Notes under the pieces: generated by a model | What the model was told of the DNA's origin: nothing | Databases searched by the model: none | The model's input: only the letters and a program-made list of their open reading frames with translations | NCBI GenBank assembly: GCA_004369045.1 | Contig: ML213509.1 | Location: 626,858-690,857 of the forward strand | Length of the DNA stretch: 64,000 nucleotides | Direction: 5' to 3' | From: Heliocybe sulcata | Taxonomy: Eukaryota > Basidiomycota > Agaricomycetes > Gloeophyllales > Gloeophyllaceae | Part shown: positions 44,400 through 57,428 of the stretch, piece after piece | Layout: every line of letters starts with the position of its first letter | Position numbering within the stretch: the first letter of the stretch is position 1 | Made by a program: the position numbers and the translations under genes

Positions 44400-46909
44400 C
44401 TAGGGATCTCCAGAGACCCCACTCGCTTTATTCGATATTGTTGGCACTGGAGGCGCAGACTCAGGTGCACTGAAGAAGCCCGCAGCGGTGATACTCAACG
44501 CCTCCACGCCCGACCCCGCCGACTTGCGCATCGTACCCCTCCCAACCGATATCGACCCCTTCCTCCCAGCCGCAGTCGTCCCATTCCCGCCCTTCTCAAT
44601 ACTAATCATCGACTTGGCCTTCACCGTCCCGTACGTGCTGGATGTGCCGCTGACGGTTCCGTTCGCCGCCATGACGGTGTGCATTGAACGTGAGCCGTTG
44701 CTCCCCCTCGATAGTGTGTTCCTATGTCGCGGCTTGAAACCGCCTGCGGGACTCCACGCTGTGGGAGGAGAGGAGGATAGACCGGAGCTTTGGCTACCGC
44801 TCGGTCCAATGGGCATCACCAGCATCTCATCATCGAGCTCCTCATCGTCGCCGAAATCCTGGGACTTCGGGCGGATGCCAGGAGGGGGAGTCGGCAGTGG
44901 CGACTGAGAAACGGAAGAAGACGCCGTGGAGTCGCCTAGAGACTGCTGTGGTGGGATAGCCTCGGTTCTGTCCACGACCTCGTCAAAAACCTCGTAGTAG
45001 CACTGTATACATATCTTCACTACTAAACCGAGGGTGGACCGCCCTTCCGCCAGAGCAGCAGGATTCGAGGTGGGCGCTGGCGTGGGTTCGTAAACTGCAG
45101 GCCCACCAGGGACCGCACACATCATGACGTCCCGGATGGGATTAGAACCCTTGACCAGATTCGGCGTGATGACAACCGCGAGGTTGTACGCGTCCATGCG
45201 ATTTGCAGCAGCACGCAGCGATACTTCATGTAGCAAATCTTCATGGGCATAGAGTAAGCACCAATACTGTAGTCCCGTATGGAGAGACTTACGGAATACA
45301 TGACTTAGCAGAATGTATGCGCAATGGGGCAACTCTGGCAGCAGGACTTCACGGATGTAATCCACATCTGACATATCAGAGGGGTCTGCGACAATGGGAC
45401 AACGCCGGACAAGAGGGTAGATGCTTTCAGGGAACACTGCATCGGGCAGATCACGGAGGTACTTCTTCAGGAGCACCGCAGCCAGATGAGGGTCACCAAA
45501 TGTCTCCAGTGATACGACGTGTCCTAGATTGATGTAAGCGAACAACTCTAGAAGAGATAAAGAGGGCGCTGGATCACCTCTGTCGTACGCTTCCTTAGCT
45601 TGCCGCAGAAGCACGGAGTTGGGTGATCGACGGAATAACCCATCCTCTTCCAACCCTGCCCTTGGCCATTAGAATTTAATAGCTCCATAGACAAGATGAC
45701 GCTCACCGTTCTCTCGTAGATACTGTATGCAATCCTTTACTACCCTTGGAACACCTCCCTTCTCGCCATCGAAGCCCATCAACTCTTCCAACGGCACTCC
45801 AAAAAGGTCTGAACGAGTAGGTATAGGTAGCTTGATTTCCCTCTCGTGCTTCAAATTCTCCCTGCGTCAACTTGAGTCGGGGGAGAAGGATATACATTAG
45901 GCGATACTGACTGATACACGGCTGGAGGGATATCAATCTGAGTTATAGGAACTTCGTACGCCAAGTCAGAGAGCGTATTGATGTATGTTATCTTCCGGAA
46001 GAACTTGGGGCTATGAATTCGTCAACATAGAAACTAGGCCGCGAATAGAGACGAACGTGCCTGATTACAGCGCCGGCTAAGGAGAATAGCACTGAAGAAT
46101 CCTAATTAGATGGAACCAAACTGTCATGAACAGAGAGGTGCTTACTCTTCGAGAAGAACGTGGAATGGACAATATACTACTGGAAGGCATTAGATAGCAA
46201 GCCCTAGTGGATAAGATGCGACGAACCAAGCGCTTGAGGTTCTTCCGGTATTTCCGACTGAGACCTCTATACGCCTTCCACACCCAATTCCATCCAGGAT
46301 TATGTCTGCCGCCGGCGGCAAAGAAGACCACCGTATAATCGGATTCAACTGATAAATGGCTGAGTTGGTGCCCGCCGGTGGCTAAGAGTCAAACAGACCA
46401 TATAGATCAAGATATGCAAGGACCCGTCTGCACATAATCCAGTAAATAAAGGCTTCCAAAAGTCGACGAGACATAAGCACGCACGACAGAAGAAGGTCGT
46501 AGGACACTTCTTGGGGATCTGGCAAGGCCGATGCATTCAAGACGACCCTGGAGTACCACACAAGATATCAGCACAAAGCACAAATGATATCATCATTTAT
46601 ACTGACATAGGTCTCGTCCTGAACAAGGCCAAGTTATATGAAAGCCTTCAACTGTGGCGGATTCACGTACTCATAGTCTACTCCAGCTTGAAATATCATC
46701 CTAGTAATGACTTCTTGAAGTCTATCATGATTTGTCTGTTCCGGCCTGATTGATGTCGTATTGAAGCGTCTCGTCCACGGTGCGTTCAAGAGGCCTCTTC
46801 GCTTCGGTGACTTGGGTGACATAGGTGCATCATTCGGAGAACTAGGAGAAGAGGGAGCCAAGGACAGCGCAGTTAGCCTTTGCTTGAGACTTAGTCCAGG
46901 CGGGGGCAT
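44400..46909 (-). CDS. CRAL-TRIO and RhoGAP domain protein
   Basis: GTPase-activating protein for a Rho-family GTPase. Exons: 46671-46909, 46485-46547, 46399-46427, 46227-46348, 46146-46176, 46061-46091, 45912-46010, 45707-45861, 45293-45655, 44400-45238; 656 aa. After a Ser/Pro-rich start comes a CRAL-TRIO/Sec14-like lipid-binding domain (NASALPDPQEVSYDLLLS, YTVVFFAAGGRHNPGWNWV, YRKNLKRLYIVHSTFFSK). The RhoGAP domain follows, with the arginine finger in GLFRRSPN, then KKYLRDLPDAVFP and LHEVSLRAAANRMDAYNLA-VVITPNLV. The tail is disordered with Ser/Gly runs. The layout is that of human ARHGAP1 and yeast Ecm25. One intron starts with GC (AG|GCACGT, 46011-46060), and the 54-nt intron 45239-45292 has no stop in frame. 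Confidence 0.9.
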
Positions 46910-47370
46910 ATTAGTAGTAGTGGCAAGTCAGTGCTGAGACGTCAAGTTAGAGCCTGTACGCCGTCTGTGTCGAAAGGCAGCCCAGCGCCGATGTCAAGGA
47001 GCAGTGGCAAGCGACTTCGAAGCGTCCCAGGAAGCATTGCTCCACGTGGGAATAGCGTGCTCTCGCGGAGGTCGGGCCTGCGGCCTGTCACATCTTCATC
47101 GGACATGTCCGACATGGAATCAGGCAAGTCACCATATGTGTCGCCTGGTATACTCCTCAACAAACCTGTACATAATACACAGACCCAGCATGTCAGTCAC
47201 CCGAAAATTATTTCAGGCGGCAATGAAATACAACTGTTGTACCAATAGCATACGCGAGCGGGATATAACAGAAAGCAATGTCCGAGATAGATAATATACG
47301 AAGCAGTTCAAGAGATACAATCGAGCACTCGTAATATATATATAATCCGTCATTCATGGCATAGTATATA
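46910..47370. other. Intergenic region, no gene supported
   Basis: About 460 bp between the aspartic protease stop and the RhoGAP gene start. Open frames of about 100 codons overlap on both strands (46931-47248 plus; 46942-47163 minus), but neither shows a domain or splice support. Confidence 0.45.
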
Positions 47371-49259
47371 TCATGGCCCGTATGGCTGTCCATGATGGTG
47401 ATGCTGCCCATCGTATGGGTTATGATACTCGCCTGGGTTATAGGCTGGAGGCGGGGGCGGTCCTGACACGACTTCCATGGCCATCGGCGGCGCGGGCGTA
47501 CCCAACGGTGCGTAGGAATTCTTGTTCCACATTCCAGAGGCTGTGCTGTTCTGTTGCCTGCGCCGGCGAGCAAAGCACGAGTAGACGCTGTAGAGGAAGC
47601 CCAGGGCGAGTAAGCCGATGCCGACGCTCAGAGCGATGGTTCGCCAATGAGAAGTGCTACTGCTAGTGCTGGTTGAATGAGTGCTGGTTAGACGCACGCG
47701 GACGAAGTCGCTGTGGGTTTCTGCGGTGTCATTGGTAGTAGAGAGGAGCTGGATATACGGATCCGCGACGGACGAGGCGGAGTCGTCCACGAAGTCACCG
47801 AAATCAATGAGCATGTAGGCGTTGCGCACTATGTGATGACATAAGTACTTTCATGATGACATGCAGGCGGAGATGCAACCCACGGAATGCCATCCCCAAG
47901 ATCATATCATAGAACGGACTCTTAGCAGTGTCGCTGATGGGTTGGAACTAGTGTCCACGTGTCAGAACGTGAAGACGCGGGAAGGAGATTCTAATGCTCA
48001 CAGTCCCGAGACAGAGGTTTGGATTAGTCAAGGCACCAGTCATAGACAGGTCCAATGGATGTATCGGAAAGCTGACTCCGCCGAACTTGAATGTGGCATT
48101 GATTTCAGCCGTACATGGGACAGTCCATGACAAGCCAAGGCCAGTTATATTCTGCAGCAAAGCCCCGCTAACTGGCTCATAGATCCCCTTCGCAACCGCA
48201 CTATTGAACAGATCATCAGCGCTCGTCCATTTCATAGTGCTCAATTGTACGTACGCAGGCACCTGGGGTAAGGTGAATCCCGTATCAAAGACGGCGGTAA
48301 GCTGTTTAGGGTTCGACGTAGTGTTAACTCCCGTCGTGACGGATATTGTCTTCCCATCTGAGCCGATGATCCCATCAGCGTCAAGCATGGTCTGCCAGTG
48401 CTGGTCGCCAGTGTCGTATATCGAGACCCGAGATACAGGCAGCTTGGGCTGCGAAGTGATCTTTTCGTATCCTGGCAAGACCTCTCCCACACTTAGGTCG
48501 CCCGGCAAAGGATCTGAAGGGTCATCGGAACGACCGAGGAGAACCGACAGGAAGTTCGGCGTCGATGTGTTCTGACGGAAGAGGTGGTCTAGCACGGCAT
48601 CGCCCTTGGCTGCTTCACCCAGCGTTTCGAAGACTCTAGATCCGTTATTTGGTCCGAGACCTATTAAACCCGTGCCTGAGGGGTTCTCACTGCTTGGTGG
48701 CGCGAGAACTGTACGACACAATGAGATTTCGTCGAAGTCACGGGAAAGTTCCTCTCACTGAATGCTTGGTTGGTAACGGTATATCCTGCGAATTCCAGAG
48801 TAGCGATTTCAACAGGCCCTGAAGCAGACGATCCCGGGTCAGAGGCGCAGATCGAAGATTTGACTGATGAAAGCACCTTTAATTGAACCCTTAACATAAG
48901 TTACCCCTGACGTCTTCCCAGTGGTTGTACTATTCAATCCAGTCCCAGCCACCCATAGGTCCGAACTGAGCGGCACGCATGAGCATCAAAATCGTCCAGG
49001 CTGTCGTCCGTACATACCTTCCCGTGTCAATAAGGACCGAGAACTGTTGGCCTCCCAGCGTGATGTTGGTGGTATATTGGATGTCGTCCGAGTCGCTCAA
49101 AGTAGAGGATCCAAAAATATTCCCTCGTCGGAGCAGGTTATTCCCAGCTTCAAAGGGAACCCTTTTACCATGGATATCCAAGCGGAGTGCGTTGACATGG
49201 TCATGAAATAGGAACCCGAGACATATACAACAAAGCAGCGAGAGAGAACACGAGGTCAT
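47371..49259 (-). CDS. Membrane-anchored aspartic protease (family A1)
   Basis: Exons: 49018-49259, 48877-48965, 48759-48818, 48002-48708, 47884-47947, 47371-47828; 539 aa. Signal peptide (MTSCSLSLLCCICLGFLF), then a two-lobed pepsin fold: first catalytic motif IDTGSSDLWVAG and second FDTGFTLPQVP. The second reads DTGF where most A1 proteases have DTGT/S-T; the Asp is kept. A late segment FYDMILGMAFLRNAYMLIDFG matches the C-terminal lobe (ILG-xxFLRN-Y-xxDF). Many N-glycosylation sites occur. After a Ser/Thr stretch comes one transmembrane helix (TIALSVGIGLLALGFLY), then RRRRQQ and a Pro/Tyr/His-rich tail, so the protease is plasma-membrane anchored, like a basidiomycete counterpart of yapsins, which instead use GPI. 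Confidence 0.9.
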
Positions 49260-52053
49260 TAGTAGAGTACAGGGTGAGGAGCGGTGAATAACATCGACAG
49301 ACAATGGGGAGAGAATTATAAGCTGATCCTGGTGGCTGTACGCAGCGCTTGATAGACTCCCCCTAGCAGCGCCGGGTCCGGGCTGTGTACATATGTCAAT
49401 TACCATGGGCGTCTATCTGAGTAGTGATCCAGATCACAGTCTCTTGACAGATGTAGATGTCTGTCCCGCCACGTCCTAGAACTGCCACCAGTCTATGATA
49501 TTGTTTTCCACATAAGAGTGCAAGCAGGATTCGACGTCGACTGGCAATGTCTTGAAGCTTAGCACATAGTCTAAGGACAAGCGGCATTTCCCGGACCGCA
49601 TCGAACTGTCTTCTCATTGATCATTGAGATACAATGGACATAGGAAGCTGTTCTGTCCGCTGTTACGGATGCACGACTACCAATGACAGGTGGCGATGAT
49701 AGGGTCGGGTCTGGCTGCAACGGGCATAGGCGGCGAGGATACTAGTACTCCGTCTACGTTCTGCAATTTTTAAAGGTCTATCAATTCTGCCTGAAGCCTG
49801 CTCCCGCCCTAGGGACGAGCTCGAACAGGCCGAAAAAGGAGTTGTCTGCTCGGTCCATCTGCGACCTAACCCCATCACTGGCGATTGTTTCCTCGTGCGC
49901 TGCTCAGGAGGAATTTCTTCAGCGATGATAACGCAATACGAGCGGTAGCTGATGGTCCAGCTGAAGAGCATGCATGAGGGTCGATTCGCCCATCCAAGCT
50001 TGGAGGAATGTTGTTTTCTCTTCTATACGTCCTCCTCAAGTCCGTCGCGCGCATGTTCTTAGGCTGACGAATGGACTAGGCCGCAGGTGTTCGTAAGAAA
50101 ATCTGCTGGTGAGTAGTCGACGGTAATATAGACAAACCAGTTCTGCCCCATCATCGAGTGAGTCTTCACCGAATCAATGCAACCTTATTGTTTCGACAAG
50201 CTATTCATCGTACCTTTCCTAACGGACGACCTGTCCGTCGAAAACATCGTCCTGCTAAACAGAATCTGAAAGGCTTCCTTTAGATTCCCGGCACAGCCCT
50301 TCGGTTCTGCTAGCTTGGCCATCCAGTACCGTCTTCTCATAAGAGCGAGCTAGGATGTGCAGTTGAGTGTGGAGCCCACAAGTATTATGCAGGTGCATGT
50401 GTTGGAAGCTATGAACGGTGAAGTTCCTCGCTACTATAAAGGAGGTAGTTCTTGCAGATGGATCTACCTGTTCACTCACTTGTCTGACAGGTCTGTTCAA
50501 AAGTCCGTTATTTCTTCTGTGCCTAGACAGAACTGACAATTACCGTCTTTGTCTCTCAACATAGCGTTGATCTTTGATTGTTGTTCCATGTTGCCCTCGA
50601 TATTTAGGTTCACTTGACCAAAGCCAAGTATCCAGTGAGCGTGGGTGGAAGGTCTGGACATATCACCAGAAACCCGAGGCCGGTTCTTAAGTGATGAACT
50701 TAGACAGAAGGTCTGGGGAAAGTGGTAGGCTTCGTCAGAGGATACGATGCGACATAATACGGGTAGGTACAAAGAAGTTGCCGAATTTCATCTAGTTGTA
50801 GTCCTCACGAGTGACATGCAGGACGCCCGAGTGAGTTCGCAACTTGGGAGAAGGTATCCCTATGCCACACTCCGTTGCAAATGGTGAAATGGAGTCATTG
50901 GGGATGTGACGTCGCGATTGATTGGACCGGGAATGATGCTTTGGCTAAACAGGAGTTCCTTAGACGATTGCCAAGCTCCCGTACATAGAGATAATTTCGG
51001 CAAGCACTGGCGTTGGTGCATTGGTCATGTACATACTTGTCGCGTGCCAATCCGAGTCGGACAAGGATCGTCCACTGATGCTTTCGGGAACCCTAACCAC
51101 ACTTTGTACAGTGCGCTGCCGCGGAATCTACGAAGAAAAGGATGCTCGCAGCCGAATACTGGCTGCGCGAGGAAAACTCCCTGTAAGCAGGCTAAATAAG
51201 CGCACCAATGGCGGGTCGTATGATTAGACGCTGGTGATATCCCTTTAGGGTGCCGCTCTACTGGGCCCCGTAAGGCTAGACTCGAAGGCAATATCCGATG
51301 CTTTGCGTAAGGGACGCATCATTGTCATGGTATCGGTCCTATGCAGGGACGGAAGCAAAGTTTAACTAAAGGTTAATCGTCGTAGTTACTCGTCTTGCTG
51401 CTGGGCGACCTTGCTCAAGGTGCAAGACGGTCTCCTTAAGCGCGGTTAGTTATTCTCTGCAGGGCAAGGAGAGCAGACGGCTCAGAGGATTGGAATGCAC
51501 CCCGGAGATGGAGGATTGATGGCAAGTCTCGATCGTCTACAATGGCCCGGTTTGGCAATTGCGACGCTTATGTAACGCGTCAGGAGGCTGGAGGCGGTCC
51601 ACGAGGAGTCTGTAAGCGATTAGTGTCTTGGCTATCCTCTTACTCGATGTATTCTGAGAAAGACGTGCAGCGCTTGCGAAAGCTCGGGGTACCACAGAAG
51701 ATAGCTATTGCTGCATTGGAGGTAAATAGTATATCCATATTCACCGCTCTCGTGTCCAGAATAGACCCATTTCTCACCGTCAAAACCGTCTGTATTTCGA
51801 CTTTAGAAGAAGAACGGGGATGTACAAGAAGCGGCTGCCTATGTACGTCCGTCTTTCATCACTCTTGGCTCGCCAGGGTCGCACGGTCATAAATACCCGT
51901 TGGGCCTCACCCAGTCCTTTTGCCTACCCTTTACCCCGACGCTAACTTGTTTTCCTTTGCCGCCTTAGGCCTTGTCTGGTGAGGCGAGCAAAGAGGTGAG
52001 CCGATACCTCTCTTCAGCTCTCGCTTTCGCTTCTCTTCTGGGCCTTTCTTGCA
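49260..52053. other. Divergent intergenic region, no gene supported
   Basis: About 2.8 kb between the protease start and the USP-gene start. Frames up to 116 codons (51542-51892 plus; 49663-49971 minus) show no motif or exon chain. Pyrimidine-rich sequence just before 52054 fits a promoter of the downstream gene. No repeats or RNA genes recognised. Confidence 0.45.
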
Positions 52054-54197
52054 ATGCCGGACCGCCCCAAGGGCAAATCCGGGGTACCTGGGCGGAGGTT
52101 AAGCTGGTTGACGCTACCGGGTGGGTCTCTAGGCAACAGGGAAACTAAGGACACTTGGGCATTGGCCAGTCCAATAGAGGGTCAGGAGCTTAATTACCCT
52201 CAATCCTCTCGCGACCGTTCCTACACTGCACCCCCCACCCCTTCTGCCACTGTCAACCAATCGGCTAGTTCCTCTCCCTCTTCCTCGCGCCCCAGCACAC
52301 CTCTGCATTTCAGACCTCTTTACAGCAGGCGTTCGTCGTCCAGTACGAACGTGCTAACCCATCAACCTCCACAGCTCGATCAGAAAGCCTCGCAGCTCCT
52401 CCTCAATGCCCTCGAACGCACCAACTCCCTCACGGACAAGTCAAAGTCCGAGTCTCGCGGCTCCGGCTCCTTCGGGCGGATGTCGCTGAGCTCGGTGATG
52501 GGTGGTCTATCCGCTTTGTCTTTCTCCCGCAGCAGCACGGATGACACCGAGCGCGGCCGGTCACTTCAGAGCAACAAGGGTAAGGGCAAGGCCCGCTCAT
52601 CATCCCTGTCCATGTCCGCCAGCCAGGACGAAGTCACGGATATGGAAAGTGACTCCAGGGCCCGTAGCCAGTCTCCATTCCGCCTTCGCCGCATGAGGGC
52701 TCGCGACCCGTCACCGGCAGTTGGTGCTCTCGCTCAATCGGACGTCGAGTCTGATACAGAGTCGACGCGTCGCTCGATCAGGCCGCGCTCTGCGTTCATT
52801 GGATCCCCTCTTTCTGATGATGACTCTGGGTCCGAGACAGAGAACGATAACGACTCGGATGACTCTTGGGCTCAGGAGGATCACTTTGATTTCGAGACGG
52901 AACGCAATACCGAGAGGAATGCATTGGTACCTGCTGAGCGAGTCGATGCTGCTCAAGAAGAATTTGCGGACCCGCTGGGTGAAGGTGTAAACGTCGTCGT
53001 ACCACCCGAGCCATACTTCCCAAGCACGCTAAACTCGAGTCACTCCAAGCGCAAGAACAGCAAGAAGCATCACGACCTTCTTCCCCTCAATACCTCCCGC
53101 CCTATTTTCCAAAGAGATCGATGCACCATCACGATCACCCACGGTAATCCGACACAGGTATTGGAAGAGAACGGCAGAAGGCCCCGTAGATATGTTGTCG
53201 CGAGTGATCTCAGCGAAGAGAGTCGGTATGCTGTCGAGTGGGGCATTGGGACAGTCCTGAGAGATGGTGACGAAATGTATAGTGTAGCTTCTTCTCGTTC
53301 AGCGGCAGGAAGGCTTACCACTCCAAAGGTTACTCGTCACTGTGGTCGAGAATGAGAACAAGAGTCAGTGGAATTCGGGCTATTTCAACTATCTGCCATC
53401 CTCATCTAACTCATGTGCAGTTGATCCGCCGACAATGAATGCCGTGGACAGGGCTATGAAACTGCGTAACCAGCAGGAGGTGAGTACGTTTCTGGTCCCT
53501 GAAATACCATTCTAATATTCTTTCAGCGTCAAGCCTTGGCATACATTCTTGTCCGTCAGGTCACTGGCCTTTTGCAGCGCACGCGACTTAATATCACGGT
53601 CGCCTGCCAATCATGGCATGCGAAGAACCATCGACATATGTTATTGGGTGGGCTATCTCAGCAGACCATCAAATTATCAACGAAGCTAACGTTCATGATG
53701 TCAGATATCGTGGATTACTTCCAGCCCACTATGCTGATTGTCGGTTCCCGTGGCTTAGGCCAGCTGAAGGGGTGCGTTGACGAACAAAGGTTATCTCAGA
53801 GATGTATTGACCTCGCCGCTCGCAGCATACTCCTTGGATCCACTTCGCACTATCTCATCCAGGTAAATAGCCTCGTCGATTCTAGGCCTGACATACAAGA
53901 CTGAATCACCTTTTAATCTAGAAATGCGCGGTGCCTGTCATGGTAGCACGCCGCAGACTGAAGCGGCCCCCGCGAAGGAACGCCCATCTCGCACCTCACA
54001 GGGCTCGGGTGTCTCTGGCTGAAGCCGGTATCGACCGTGTTGCTCCCAAGGTGGACCACGACGTACAGGTCATGCGGGATGAGATCGAAAGGGACGACGA
54101 GAGACGGGATGGGGCTGCTGAAGAGCAGAATGAAGAAGATCCCGACACTGAAGTTGAGCCCGACACATTGCTGGGACGCAAGGTGGCTGGCGAATGA
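52054..54197 (+). CDS. Universal stress protein (Usp/UspA fold) with long disordered N-terminus
   Basis: Exons: 52054-53276, 53329-53363, 53421-53479, 53527-53647, 53705-53771, 53826-53862, 53922-54197; 605 aa. The first roughly 370 residues are disordered, Ser/Arg/Asp-rich and full of potential phosphosites. The Usp fold follows: RYVVASDLSEESRYAVEWGIGTVL, LLVTVVENENK, LNITVACQSWHAKNH, then DIVDYFQPTMLIVGSRGL-GQLKGILLGSTSHYLIQ and KCAVPVMVARR. The G-2x-G-9x-G(S/T) nucleotide-binding loop of ATP-type Usp proteins is present as GSRGLGQLKGILLGS. The tail is acidic. The expected role is stress signalling; fungal members with this layout are not well characterised. Confidence 0.88.
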
Positions 54198-54406
54198 TTG
54201 TGATGCAAGAATCAAGCGAGCGGGAAAGGGTTGATGCACAGTGCGCGAATATTAATTGGGCGTTATATAGGCTTATCTAAGGTTACTTTTCATGATCAAC
54301 CACCATGGTCATGGGTTCGGATGGTTTCGACTGCTGAGTGGTCCAAGGGAGTTTTCGACACGAATTAAGAAGTGGTAGCTATCCTGCCAGCGTCTGTCGT
54401 CGTGCT

Positions 54407-57263
54407 TCAACGAGCCGCAGAATCACCCGTTTCCTCGTGCTTGGGCTCCGAGATTGAGTCGGCACTAAGGAGTTCAGTGCGGATGATCGGCGCAGACTCT
54501 GGATTCACTTCTCCCGTTGCAACCTCGAAGTCGGGGACCTGGTTGACTACGTGAGGTTCGGCGTGGTCACCAGCTGCAGACTGCTCAAGGACAGGGATAT
54601 CCAAGTCTGCTTGCGCAGCGACGTCGTCTTGGTACAGTTTCTTGACTGACGTAGAATCATGGAACTGGTCGGGGATAGGAGATGATGGTTCAGCGCCGGA
54701 GACAGTTGCTGCCTTAGAAACCTCGTCGGGGGCAAGAGACGAGGATTCAGCGTCAGAGCCCTCAGAAACGGCACCAGGCGTGGCAGCACCCTCCACCTCC
54801 TTCGCTGCCTCCTCAACCTCAACGACCGGCGAAACATACTTCGGCAACGGCTCATACTCCTCATACTCCCCCACAACAACCTTCGGCTTTCCCTGTGCAC
54901 TCTCCTCCATCTTCGTCAACCACTCCCTCCCCGCCCTGCTCCTCGCCCTCAGATCCATCACAAACCCATCCGCCCGCGTGAACCGGCTCGGATCAAATGG
55001 CATGGTCTCCTTGCCCGCCGCCACGCCCCCGAAGCCTATGCTGCTCCAGTACTTGGCCATGTCCTCGAGCCCGAGTCCCGTGGGCAAGGAGTAGGTGTTG
55101 AGCATGCGCTTCTTCGCTGCGTTTATGTTCGAGCGGACTTGGTCCTGGCGCAGGGCCATGTGCGAGATCGAGTAGCAGACCGTCCAGTCTACAGGACTGG
55201 AGGCAGCTGCGATAGCGTTCGGCGCTGGGACCTCGACGCCGTCGATAAAGTTCGTCGCAGTGATATCCAGTTGCGTGGTGGGCGCAGGCCCGTCAGCCTC
55301 TTCATTCCAGTCCGCAGGCTGCACCCAGATATTCATCACATTCTTTCCTTCCTGCGCTTCCACCAACAATTTCACGGACTACAAAAGTAAGAGTAAATGA
55401 CGAGGTCAGAGGAAATGAAATATGGTATAAAAGAGAGATAGAAGCGTACCTGGCCAGGGAAGCACCGCGTGGTCTCAGGAAGGACCATCTCGAGCAACGA
55501 CACGAGTTTCTCGAACACTCTGGCGCCTCTCCCCTTGCCGCCATACAGGCGCTCTTCCATCTCCTCCAGCGGTATATACTGGAACCCGAAGATACGCGCC
55601 GTATTGTGGTACGCGACGAGCACGCCGTCCATGTTGCCTATCCGGGCTTGGAAGCTATTCGCGACGACCATGATAATCAGCAAGACCTGGATACGTGGCA
55701 CAGTAAATGGACCCTCACCTGTATTTCAAGAACGCCGAGCGAATCAAGTCATAATATTCCTTCTCGAAGCTTTCCTTCTGCCCGAGCACGTTGTGGATCA
55801 TGTACCCCGAACTCTCCTACATCATCACGTCAACAACGTGCATCCCTAGACAGTCTCCATATGTATATATACCTCATAGTTATAGTGGTCCATCCTGATA
55901 GACACCGCAGCGCGGGTCTTGAGGTCGAATATGCCGGTGCCTGGAAGACGGGAGTCAACGCAGTCGAGCTGGGAGCGCATGACCATTCTTCGAGACTACC
56001 AGGACCATGGATTATGGATTACGGTTATATTGCAATTTAGACAGAGAGAATTACCTTGGAGTAGCGGTAGGGCTCGCGGCGTGGGTCGGGATCCTCGCGA
56101 GATTCTGGCGTGACCGACCGCATGTAACGCCTGAACTCCGTTGGACTGGTTGTCAAGAACTTTTCCAGCAAGTGACCCTATTGCCATTTTTTATATCTGT
56201 AAGTCAATACAGGTGATAGAAAAGTGGACACAAGGACGAACCTGCCAGGTAAGTATATTCGTCTCAGACTGACCGGGGAACATCTCCAGAGAGTCAATTG
56301 CATACCTGCCGTCTTTGAAGTTGAGCTGGACATGAGTGGGCCAGCGGGATCCCGGATTGAAGTTGTCAGGCTGGATACCGCAAAGAAGATACGTTAAGAC
56401 GTGTAGCACTAAGAACTTCCGGCGTCACGTACGGCATGGCGGAATGCTCGACTCAAGGCGCTCATGTCCGTTGGACGGTCACCTGACAGAAGGAAATACA
56501 TGTGGCTCAGAAGACCAGTCATGGATGATGTCGAGCCGCCGAAGTCGCGATCTTCTCGTTCACACAAATGCCAGAGGTCCTGTAAGTATTCAAATTAAGC
56601 AGTTGTTCTGGGATACAAAGAAGCTGACCAACGTACCTGATCCCTCGAGCTCTTGACAAACCCGCGAATCCGCTCAAACGCGAAGTCCTTTACATGTGGG
56701 ATGTTCTGCAGCCAAGGGGTGAAGTTGTAGACTTGTGACCGGGGTTCCTGTAGCCAGTAGACGCCATGGCTACCATACGTTAAGTCTGAGCATATAACGG
56801 TGTCGAGTCTGGAGTGTACTACGTACTTAAACAGGACCCTCTCCAGACCATGCGCTAACCTCGCAATGGGCCTCTGCTCCGATAGCGGAGCTAAGTCCGT
56901 CAGCACATCACCCTTCACCGGTTCCAAAAACTCTTCGATACGCCGAATGTATGCTATCGGCTGCACGATATGGCTTGGAGGATCCTTGGATATGTTGGAC
57001 TTCCTTTCTGAAGTCACGACCAATTCCCAGGGAGGTTTAGTGAGATCCAATTTGCCCGCATGCGACCCTTCTACGTTGTCCTTCTGTTGTTTAGCTCGCT
57101 CCCTTTCTTTCCTCTTCTGAGCCCTGCTTTTCTTTGTAGCGTATCCCCGGGTACTTGACCCCGCGGCTGAGTAGAGACCACTTGGCCTGCCTCTCGACGT
57201 AGTCCTGAGTAATGTATGACGACTTGAGGACTGGAGACGCAGTCTAGGACATAGTGAGCTCAT
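54407..57263 (-). CDS. PET127: Pet127, mitochondrial RNA-processing protein
   Basis: Exons: 56827-57263, 56637-56769, 56433-56579, 56242-56370, 56055-56177, 55873-55995, 55719-55816, 55450-55654, 54407-55378; 788 aa. The N-terminal 45 residues are Arg/Ser-rich without acids, a mitochondrial presequence ending near RGYATKK. The Pet127 domain follows: VQPIAYIRRIEEFLEP, LAHGLERVLFN-HGVYWLQEPRS-QVYNFTPWLQNIP, SRLPGTGIFDLKTRAAVSIR and YSFQARIGNMDGVLVAYHNT. Yeast Pet127 is membrane-associated and acts in 5' processing and turnover of mitochondrial RNAs. The C-terminal 230 residues are acidic, Ser-rich and lineage-specific. Intron 56770-56826 is 57 nt with no stop in frame, so unspliced readers would mis-call exon 1. 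Start shared region with ARL8 is 165 bp. Confidence 0.9.
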
Positions 57264-57428
57264 AGAATGAGCGCAGAATGGTTCCGGATGAGCGTAGGGG
57301 GATAGACGCGACAGTTCGAAGTTCTAACTTTTGCAGAATTGATCGCGAGTGGCTGCGCGATCGGGCGTCCCAAGCCGCCGGCACCCTCTGACATCCTCTT
57401 GTTGCTCCCGTCTCTCATCGGCTCTTTC
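57264..57428. promoter_or_regulatory. Compact divergent promoter, PET127 / ARL8
   Basis: Only 165 bp separate the two start codons of divergently oriented genes, so the two core promoters must share or overlap in this interval. No TATA box is evident. Confidence 0.6.

Noticed and set aside
46931-47248. 105-codon plus-strand frame opposite a 73-codon minus-strand frame upstream of the RhoGAP gene
   Set aside because: The two frames mirror each other, have no domain and sit in a promoter interval; treated as chance open frames.
49260-52053. Hidden gene in the 2.8-kb gap before the USP gene
   Set aside because: Frames up to 116 codons exist on both strands, but none has a family motif, a plausible exon chain or consistent codon bias.
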